Shown here: piece by piece, positions 1 through 5,815 of the stretch
Position numbering within the stretch: the first letter of the stretch is position 1
Layout of the letters: the number at the start of each line of letters is the position of its first letter
Assembly: GCA_002378975.1 (NCBI GenBank)
Contig: DFST01000163.1
Span: 1,412-8,725 of the forward strand
Origin: Chitinophagaceae bacterium UBA3430
GTDB taxonomy: Bacteria > Bacteroidota > Bacteroidia > Chitinophagales > Chitinophagaceae
DNA: 7,314 nt
Direction of reading: 5' to 3'
Translations under genes and position numbers: made by a program
Notes under the pieces: generated by a model
What the model was told of the DNA's origin: nothing
Databases searched by the model: none
What the model saw: only the letters and a program-made list of their open reading frames with translations

Positions 1-2
1 TG

Positions 3-794
3 CCTCTGGTCATCAGTGTACCGCATGGAGGCACGTGGAATCTACCAGAGATAAAAGATCGTTCTTGTGAAGGGGCCGTAACAGTCACGGATAGCTACAC
101 CAAGGAGTTGGCCTTTGAGATCTCCGAGGCCATGGCCAAATACCAGGGCATGCGTCCGTATCTCATCGTTTGCAACATCACCCGCAAGGATGTGGATCAA
201 AATCGCGAGATCAATGAGGCAACCTGTGGAGATCCACAGATGGCAGCCCCTTGGAACACCTTTCATGCTTACATCGATTCAGCCTTAGCGGACGCAGAGC
301 GAAAATTCGGAACCACCCTGTACATCGATCTGCACGGACATGGTCATCCGGAGCAGCGACTGGAGCTGGGTTATTTGATCACCGATAAAAAGTTGACTGG
401 ATTTTTCAATCAAGAAGAACTGATCAATTCATCCGGCACTTCGTTGGGTAATTTATTGTCACGCAAAGGAACCGGATCACTACGCGATTGGCTCTATGGT
501 CCGCAAGCTTTTGGTACCTGGATGGCGGAAAAAGGATTCCCCTCGGTACCCAGTCAGCAAGATCCCTATCCAAAAGAAGGTGAGAAATATTTCAATGGCG
601 GATACAATACCCGTAGATATACGGGTGCCGAATACCCAAATGTGTTTGGGTGGCAGATCGAATCGAATTTCAAGGGCGTGCGGGATGCGGCTGGAAGACC
701 TGTATTTGCCGTGGCCTTCAGTGAAGTCATCACTCGATTCCTGAAACAATTTTCCTTTGTGAAAATGCCCCCGTCGGTCGAACAGGTCCGTTGA
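3..794 (+). CDS. N-formylglutamate amidohydrolase-like protein (5' partial)
   Basis: The reading frame is open from the left edge to a TGA at 792-794 and shows 263 residues; the true start lies outside the window. Visible motifs match the FGase family (PF05013): ISVPHGGT at residues 4-11, RKDVDQNR at 61-68, an FHAYI segment at 87-91, DLHGHGH at 109-115 followed by RLELGYL at 119-125, and late motifs YFNGGYNTRRY (196-206) and QIESN (218-222). The His/Asp-rich PHGG and DLHGHGH motifs are probably metal-binding and catalytic. Characterised members such as HutG hydrolyse N-formyl-L-glutamate to glutamate and formate in histidine breakdown. Many Bacteroidota homologues are uncharacterised, no other hut gene is visible, and the substrate here is therefore uncertain. 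Because PHGG normally lies near the N-terminus, only a short part should be missing, although a signal peptide could be there. The gene converges on the sigma factor gene with no gap and is unlikely to share its regulation. Confidence 0.85.
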   Translation, partial: PLVISVPHGGTWNLPEIKDRSCEGAVTVTDSYTKELAFEISEAMAKYQGMRPYLIVCNITRKDVDQNREINEATCGDPQMAAPWNTFHAYIDSALADAERKFGTTLYIDLHGHGHPEQRLELGYLITDKKLTGFFNQEELINSSGTSLGNLLSRKGTGSLRDWLYGPQAFGTWMAEKGFPSVPSQQDPYPKEGEKYFNGGYNTRRYTGAEYPNVFGWQIESNFKGVRDAAGRPVFAVAFSEVITRFLKQFSFVKMPPSVEQVR

Positions 795-800
795 TCAACG
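789..800. repeat. 12-bp perfect palindrome spanning two convergent stop codons
   Basis: CGTTGATCAACG is its own reverse complement. It contains the last Arg codon (CGT) and TGA stop of the amidohydrolase-like gene on the + strand and the identical CGT TGA end of the sigma factor gene on the - strand. The two genes therefore end back to back with no spacer. A palindrome without a loop and without a T-run is a poor intrinsic terminator, so no terminator is claimed. A role as a protein site is possible but unsupported. Confidence 0.7.
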
Positions 801-1364
801 CGTAAATGAATCCAACCAATTGACGGAATCGTTGGACCGCAGTTGTGCGCGCAGTCTTTTTAAAGCGGCATGTAAATGGTTCCGGGCGATCTGATAATCC
901 AGACTAAGGATCGTACAGATCTCTCTGTATGGCAAGGCCAGATAAAAGCGTAGATAGACCACTTCCCGTTGCCGAGGCGAAAGAAATTGAAGCGCAGCGG
1001 ATAATTGCTCGTTGCGTGCGGCATCTCCTTCTTGTTGAATGATGAAATCTTCTTGACTTACCACAAAAGGTTCATCTGTATCGGTTAAGTTGACCGTAGC
1101 GGTGTGTTGAAGTGAACGTAGTAGTTTATATCTGAGCGATTGCAGCAGGTATCCCTTGATGGACAGAACGGGTTTGGGACTCCGTTGTTGCCAAACCTCC
1201 AGAAACAAGTCTTGTATGAGGTCGTTGATCAGCTCTCGATCGGGGTGAATCTTGGTTGCATAACGATACAGGCTCGCGTAATGGCGATCGAACAGGTTGG
1301 CCAGGGCTTCTTTGTTGCCTTGGCGAAAACTGTCCCAAAGGATATCATCGGTCAGGGTAAGCAA
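795..1364 (-). CDS. ECF-type RNA polymerase sigma-70 factor
   Basis: The 189-residue product has the usual length and layout of Bacteroidota extracytoplasmic-function sigma factors. Region 2 spans about residues 20-85, with the -10 recognition and core-binding segment around DLIQDLFLEVW (48-58). A variable linker follows (about 90-118). Region 4 spans about 119-172, with LSPRQREVVYLRFY (128-141) and the helix-turn-helix LPYREICTILSLDY (144-157) before a basic helix ending AALKRLRAQL (166-175). It would direct RNA polymerase to target promoters when freed by the FecR-like membrane protein encoded divergently next door. The expected target is the adjacent SusC/SusD operon, which is an inference. 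The start is a TTG at 1364-1362. The frame has no ATG either inside the protein or upstream back to its in-frame TAA at 1484-1482, and the TTG gives a normal family N-terminus (LTLTDDILWDSF). In many loci of this phylum the sigma gene is co-directional with and upstream of the anti-sigma gene; here it is inverted. Confidence 0.93.
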   Translation of the reverse strand: MLTLTDDILWDSFRQGNKEALANLFDRHYASLYRYATKIHPDRELINDLIQDLFLEVWQQRSPKPVLSIKGYLLQSLRYKLLRSLQHTATVNLTDTDEPFVVSQEDFIIQQEGDAARNEQLSAALQFLSPRQREVVYLRFYLALPYREICTILSLDYQIARNHLHAALKRLRAQLRSNDSVNWLDSFTR

Positions 1365-1380
1365 TCGTTGGTCTTGGCAG

Positions 1381-1409
1381 TAAAAATATCGGATTTGCCC
1401 TATTACAAA
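1381..1409 (-). promoter_or_regulatory. weak candidate promoter for the sigma factor gene
   Basis: On the - strand, TTTG (1409-1406) is followed after 17 nt by TATTTTTA (1388-1381). These resemble the Bacteroidota housekeeping elements TTTG (-33) and TAnnTTTG (-7), with one mismatch in the second and a slightly short spacer. The transcript would begin only a few bases before the TTG start at 1364, so the leader would be very short. The region is AT-rich, and a chance match is quite possible. Confidence 0.25.
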
Positions 1410-1417
1410 ATCCCGAT
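1388..1417. promoter_or_regulatory. imperfect inverted repeat centred in the divergent intergenic region (candidate operator or shared promoter)
   Basis: The left arm ATCGGATTTG (1388-1397) and the reverse complement of the right arm, ATCGGGATTTTG (1417-1406), agree at all 10 left-arm bases if two single-base bulges are allowed. The spacer is 8 nt (1398-1405). The dyad centre (about 1402.5) is within 1 bp of the midpoint between the sigma TTG and the FecR-like ATG, so a TTTG-containing arm points outward on each strand, 45 nt before the FecR-like start and 41 nt before the sigma start. The position suits a shared operator or back-to-back promoter elements, perhaps recognised by the sigma factor itself. 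That function is inferred only from symmetry and position. Confidence 0.4.
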
Positions 1418-1442
1418 TTTCTCCACCTATGTAATTGTACGT

Positions 1443-2426
1443 ATGGCTGAACCATCCATCATTAAGGCGGAAGAGCTGCTTTTAGACGAGCGGTTTCAAG
1501 CTTGGGCCCAAGGGGAACAAGACCAACCCGGCTTTACCTGGGCGGAGTTTATCCGCATGCGCTCCGAAGAGCAGGAGCTGGAAGTGCTGGAGGCTTATAC
1601 GTTGTTTCAGCAGCTGGTTCGACCGGAAATGATGCCGGATCAACAGGCGGTACAAAGAGCTAAACTGTTGATGCGATTGGATCGCGATCAAGAATTACCT
1701 ACTGGTGCTCGCTCAAATTCTCGTTACTCCCGTCTTTTATTAGCCGGCTTCTTTTTCATATTGATCGGGCTTGCCTTTTGGCTGATTCCGGCCGAACGGG
1801 ATACCCGGCAGTTGGCTGGCGATGGGAAGGAGACATTTTTGGAAGATGGCACCCGGGTACAGCTGACTTCGAACAGCACCTTGACGTTTCTGAAAGGATT
1901 TGCCAAAAAAACAACTCGTGAGGTCTGGGTAAAGGGGGAAGCCGCCTTTCATGTAAAACATACGCCGGAAGAAACGCCCTTCCTGGTTCATACCCCCGCC
2001 TTTGACATTGAGGTTACGGGTACTCGGTTTATTGTGAACAACGATCCGAAGATCATCAGTGTGCTGCTGCAGGAAGGTTCCGTCAATCTGCGTTTTCCAA
2101 ACGGCGAAGTGACCCAGATGAAGCCCGGTGATTATTTTTCACTAGATGATTCGAAACGCCCTGTTTCGGAAGAACTGGTTCGCGCCGAATCGCTGAACCG
2201 CCACATTGTATTTGATAATACGCCGATCAGTCAAGTGATTCGGGAGATCGAGAATCGATACAACGTCCGGGTGGAATTGGTCTCATCCGAATTAAAGAAC
2301 AAACAGATCACGGGTATTTTGCCGAATGATAATCTGCAGATCCTGTTACAGGCATTGTCTGTGGCGATGGACTGTTCGATCACGCAAGAAAAACAAACCA
2401 TATTTATCAAATCCGCTATTAATTGA
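1443..2426 (+). CDS. FecR-type anti-sigma factor (single-pass membrane regulator)
   Basis: The 327-residue product starts at the first ATG past the sigma gene; the frame stays open upstream to 1140, but that part lies antisense to the sigma coding sequence and is rejected. The cytoplasmic N-terminal region (about 1-95) is acidic and helical and would bind the sigma factor. One transmembrane segment, LLLAGFFFILIGLAFWLI, occupies 98-115. The periplasmic FecR domain follows at about 125-222, with LEDGTRVQLTSNSTL (133-147), VWVKGEAAFHV (161-171) and FDIEVTGTRFIV (187-198). The C-terminal domain (about 252-325) fits DUF4974, with HIVFDNTPISQVIREIENRY (254-273). This last domain is expected to meet the STN domain of the partner transporter. 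The protein would hold the sigma factor inactive until the transporter binds ligand. The gene overlaps the transporter gene by one base if the first ATG of that gene is used, which implies co-transcription and probably translational coupling. Confidence 0.93.
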   Translation: MAEPSIIKAEELLLDERFQAWAQGEQDQPGFTWAEFIRMRSEEQELEVLEAYTLFQQLVRPEMMPDQQAVQRAKLLMRLDRDQELPTGARSNSRYSRLLLAGFFFILIGLAFWLIPAERDTRQLAGDGKETFLEDGTRVQLTSNSTLTFLKGFAKKTTREVWVKGEAAFHVKHTPEETPFLVHTPAFDIEVTGTRFIVNNDPKIISVLLQEGSVNLRFPNGEVTQMKPGDYFSLDDSKRPVSEELVRAESLNRHIVFDNTPISQVIREIENRYNVRVELVSSELKNKQITGILPNDNLQILLQALSVAMDCSITQEKQTIFIKSAIN

Positions 2427-2440
2427 TGGTTATGCATATG
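2424..2440 (+). other. TGATG stop-start overlap with three clustered in-frame ATGs
   Basis: The FecR-like stop TGA (2424-2426) shares its A with an ATG at 2426-2428. Two more in-frame ATGs follow at 2432-2434 and 2438-2440. The overlap suggests termination-reinitiation coupling. The third ATG gives the cleanest signal peptide (MKIPSRTSW...) and lies in the context CATATGAAA, the same nine bases found at the SusD-like start (5814-5822). The true start of the transporter is therefore 2426, 2432 or 2438. No clear Shine-Dalgarno sequence decides between them. Confidence 0.6.
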
Positions 2441-5400
2441 AAAATCCCAAGTCGTACTAGTTGGTTCTTGGCCGGACTGCTTCTGCTGTCGGTTGGAACC
2501 ACCTTCGGTCAATCGTCCATGGCTTCTTTGAGCCAGAGCGTGGAATCGGGTCGGTCAGCCATTCGGACCACCACCGATTCGAATCAGCCTACGGCCTCGT
2601 TGGTTACGGTGCTGAAACGCTTGAATCAAGAGAAGGGCATCTATTTTCTGTTTACCGATCCTTCCATCGGTACCACCTCGGTGCCCGATCCGGATTATCG
2701 CAAGCAGACGGAGACCATTCTCGATGAGATCACGCGTTTTGCGGGATTGGAATACAAAAAGATTGCCGACAACACGTTCGTGATCAAATCCACCACGCGC
2801 ACCAAGACAAACGCCGACGAGAAGTTATATGCATTCGATCAGGTGGCTGCCGAAGAGATCCAGGTAAAGGGTAAAGTCTTTAATGCAAAAGACAACACAC
2901 CGTTGGAGAACGTGAGTGTCAAGATCGTTGGAACCAAAAAAGGAACCACGACCAAAGCGGATGGTAGTTTCAACATCACTGTACAGAAAGGACAGACCCT
3001 GGAATTCTCCAGCGTGAACATGATCTCCAGATCTGTTAAAGTAAATGACGCCAAAGAACTCCAGATCTTCCTGCAGGAATCCGAGAACAACTTGTCGGAA
3101 GTGATGGTGGTTGCTTACTCCAATCAGAAGAGAAGCACGTTCACCGGTGCCGCCACCACCGTGAAGGCATCCGTCCTAGAAAGCGCCCCCACCACCTCGG
3201 TACAAGAAAGCATTCAAGGGAATGTAGCGGGTGTTCAATCAACGAATGGCAGCGGGCAGCCCGGACAAGCACCGGATATCCGTGTACGCGGGATCGGATC
3301 CATCTCCGCATCTTCTACGCCGCTTTATGTTATCGACGGAATTCCCGTTGTCAGTGGTGACATTTCCGGTGGAAATACCAATACCATTGCTGGACTGAAT
3401 CCGAATGACATCGCCAGCATGACCATCCTGAAAGATGCGTCTGCCACCTCACTGTATGGTTCACGGGCAGCAAATGGGGTTGTATTGATCACCACTAAAT
3501 CCGGTAAGTCTGGAAAGGTGAAGGTCAACTTCACGTATCAGCGTGGTTTCAATAATTACACCATCCGCGACGAACAGAAAACACTGACCACTTCGCAGTA
3601 CATACAATATTATCGGGAAGGATGGGTCAATGCCGGGAATCCGGTTTCTTCCTACGATTCCCTCTTGACCGCTAATCGCATCGATACCACCGTCAATACC
3701 GATTGGTTTGAGCAAGTACTTCGTCAGGGTAAATACTCTCAATACAATTTGAATATCAGTGGAGGTAGTGATAAATCCACTTACTACATGTCGGGCAGCT
3801 ATTATGCCTCCGAAGCACCGACCAAAGGCGTAGATTATAACCGCGGAACATTCCGCACCAGCATCACTTCGGAGCTTTCTAAGAAATGGTCTGTAAAAGG
3901 AAGTCTGGCCGGCAGTTATCAACGCTCCACGAATTTCCTCGGTGGATCGTTCTTCGGGAATCCCATTCGTGCCATGTATCGGCTCGCTCCCTGGTTGCCG
4001 GTATACAAAAGCGATGGAGAGACGTATGAGCTTGGGTACAACAATGGGTACAATCCGGTCGCGGTCATTGAAACCACCAAGCGATTGGCACAAACCTATA
4101 ACTTGGCTGCCAATGCATCTACCACATTCAAGATTATGGATGGCTTGCAATATGAAGGAAGTCTGGCATTGGATTTCAACCACGCTTTCCGCAGCATCTA
4201 CTATGATCCCCGCGTTGGAAATACCTACGTAGCTGTTGGCGGATCGGTGACCAATTACACCCAAGACATCACCAACTGGGTGGCCACGAACATTCTGCGG
4301 TACAAGCGCACCTTCAAGGATATTCATGCGGTAGAAGCATTTGCCGGCTATGAAGCACAAAGCCGCGGCGACCTGGAAACCAATGTAACTGTTAATGGAA
4401 TTGCACCGGGTACCAGTACGCCGGCGGGTGGATCGTTGATCGAATCGGCCACGGGTACCGCTACGGGATTTAAGCTGCTCAGTAAGTTTCTGAATGGCAG
4501 CTATGCATTTCGCGATCGTTATTTTGTTTCCGGTTCTATTCGTGAAGATGCCTCCTCCCGATTCGCAAAGAATTTTCGTTCCGCAACTTTCTGGTCGGCC
4601 GGTTTCGGTTGGAACATCGCCAACGAAAACTTCTTCAAGGTCCGATCCATCACCGAGCTGAAACTGCGTGCGAGTTATGGCTATACCGGTAACCAAGGGA
4701 TCGACAACTTTGAATCGCAAGGTCTTTACAGCGCCGGTGGCGATTACAATCAATCGTCCGGCTTGATCCTAAGTCAACTGGCTAACGACAATTTAACCTG
4801 GGAAAAGAATCGTCCGTTCAACATCGGACTTGATTTCGTAGCTTGGAAAGGAAGATTCACCGGTTCGCTGGAATGGTATTCACGTGAGTCGAGTAATCTG
4901 CTACGTAGTCAACCGGTACCCAGTACCAACGGAGTTACTTCCGTGACCGTCAACAACGGTGCCATGAAGAACACGGGCATCGAAGCCACCGTTTCCATGG
5001 TGTTGGTCTCTCCAACGAAATCCCGCGGATTCAAGTGGACCACCGATATGAACATCACCTCGTATCGCAATGAGATCACACAGATCGATTCTAACTTCTC
5101 GAACAATGCCAACTATCTCCGTCGGGTCGGCACCAACTACTATACCCACTATCAACGTGGTTATGCCGGCGTTGATCCGCTAACCGGGGAAGCATTGTGG
5201 TATACGTCGAGCGATAAGGAACAAACTTCCAATAACTTCACGCAGGCTGTTCGGATTCGCTATGGCTCCGCACTGCCTCGGTTTTACGGAGGCATGTCGC
5301 ACAGCTTCTCGTACATGAACTTCCGCTTAAGCGTGCACCTGTTCGTCAATTGGGGCAATTTCATCTACGACGATTATGGGTATTTGCAAAAGACCGATGC

Positions 5401-5788
5401 CAATCTGGGATTTTCCGATCAGAGCAACGGAATCAGTCGCTATGATTATGCGCGTCGCTGGACTACCCCCGGACAGATCACGAATGTTCCCAAGCCGGTA
5501 TTTCTCGGTTCCCAATCGTCGGCAGCCAGCTATGAAAGTACCCGTTTTCTGTATGACGGCAGTTACATCCGCTTGCGCGATGTGAATCTTTCCTACAACA
5601 TCCCCAAGAAATGGTTGGCTCGCTACAAGATCAATACAGCACGTGCGTATGTACGGGGACAAAATCTTTATACGTGGGTGAAGGACAAAGGATACAACAC
5701 CGACCCCGAGGCAGGCATCGATGGGGTACTTTCTCAAAAGCCACCCGTATTCAATACCGTCTTATTTGGCATCGAATTCACCCTTTAA
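2426..5788 (+). CDS. SusC/RagA-family TonB-dependent outer-membrane transporter with STN domain
   Basis: This 1120-residue protein (from the 2426 start) imports a ligand across the outer membrane using TonB energy. A signal peptide is visible (hydrophobic WFLAGLLLLSVG, 13-24; likely cleavage after TFG near 28). The STN domain spans about 57-122 (LVTVLKRLNQEKGIYFLF onward) and is the part that signals to FecR-type proteins. A carboxypeptidase-regulatory-like beta-sandwich follows at about 146-218 (VKGKVFNAKDNTPLENVSV, GTTTKADGSF). Next comes the plug at about 235-358, with PDIRVRG (283-289), LYVIDG (300-305), ILKDAS (334-339) and SLYGSRAANGVV (342-353). The remainder is the 22-strand-type beta-barrel, closing in LFGIEFTL. 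SusC family proteins pair with a SusD lipoprotein, encoded 27 bp downstream. The substrate cannot be read from the sequence: SusC proteins handle many glycans and also peptides, so the symbol susC, which implies starch, is not assigned. The start could also be 2432 or 2438. Confidence 0.95.
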   Translation: MVMHMKIPSRTSWFLAGLLLLSVGTTFGQSSMASLSQSVESGRSAIRTTTDSNQPTASLVTVLKRLNQEKGIYFLFTDPSIGTTSVPDPDYRKQTETILDEITRFAGLEYKKIADNTFVIKSTTRTKTNADEKLYAFDQVAAEEIQVKGKVFNAKDNTPLENVSVKIVGTKKGTTTKADGSFNITVQKGQTLEFSSVNMISRSVKVNDAKELQIFLQESENNLSEVMVVAYSNQKRSTFTGAATTVKASVLESAPTTSVQESIQGNVAGVQSTNGSGQPGQAPDIRVRGIGSISASSTPLYVIDGIPVVSGDISGGNTNTIAGLNPNDIASMTILKDASATSLYGSRAANGVVLITTKSGKSGKVKVNFTYQRGFNNYTIRDEQKTLTTSQYIQYYREGWVNAGNPVSSYDSLLTANRIDTTVNTDWFEQVLRQGKYSQYNLNISGGSDKSTYYMSGSYYASEAPTKGVDYNRGTFRTSITSELSKKWSVKGSLAGSYQRSTNFLGGSFFGNPIRAMYRLAPWLPVYKSDGETYELGYNNGYNPVAVIETTKRLAQTYNLAANASTTFKIMDGLQYEGSLALDFNHAFRSIYYDPRVGNTYVAVGGSVTNYTQDITNWVATNILRYKRTFKDIHAVEAFAGYEAQSRGDLETNVTVNGIAPGTSTPAGGSLIESATGTATGFKLLSKFLNGSYAFRDRYFVSGSIREDASSRFAKNFRSATFWSAGFGWNIANENFFKVRSITELKLRASYGYTGNQGIDNFESQGLYSAGGDYNQSSGLILSQLANDNLTWEKNRPFNIGLDFVAWKGRFTGSLEWYSRESSNLLRSQPVPSTNGVTSVTVNNGAMKNTGIEATVSMVLVSPTKSRGFKWTTDMNITSYRNEITQIDSNFSNNANYLRRVGTNYYTHYQRGYAGVDPLTGEALWYTSSDKEQTSNNFTQAVRIRYGSALPRFYGGMSHSFSYMNFRLSVHLFVNWGNFIYDDYGYLQKTDANLGFSDQSNGISRYDYARRWTTPGQITNVPKPVFLGSQSSAASYESTRFLYDGSYIRLRDVNLSYNIPKKWLARYKINTARAYVRGQNLYTWVKDKGYNTDPEAGIDGVLSQKPPVFNTVLFGIEFTL

Positions 5789-5815
5789 TTCAACACAACG
5801 ACATAAACTGATCAT

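Noticed and set aside
811..836. Small inverted repeat TCCAAC/GTTGGA near the 3' end of the sigma gene as a terminator for the amidohydrolase-like gene
   Set aside because: The stem is only 6 bp with a 14-nt loop, no T-run follows on the + strand, and the bases encode the sigma factor C-terminus.
1140..1442. Upstream extension of the FecR-like frame to 1140
   Set aside because: The extension is antisense to the sigma factor N-terminal coding region and its translation does not resemble a FecR N-terminus. The ATG at 1443 gives a normal length and start.
3461..4753. A 430-codon open frame on the - strand opposite the transporter gene
   Set aside because: It lies wholly antisense to a clearly recognisable SusC barrel. 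Its translation shows no domain motif, and long antisense frames arise readily from codon usage in a gene of this length.
5327..5737. 136-codon - strand frame inside the transporter gene, and other short overlapping frames elsewhere
   Set aside because: They are shadows of well-supported genes, with no recognisable motifs and no independent upstream signals.
5789..5815. Possible promoter or terminator between the transporter and SusD-like genes
   Set aside because: The gap is only 27 bp with no dyad and no TTTG/TAnnTTTG pair. It fits an ordinary operon spacer.
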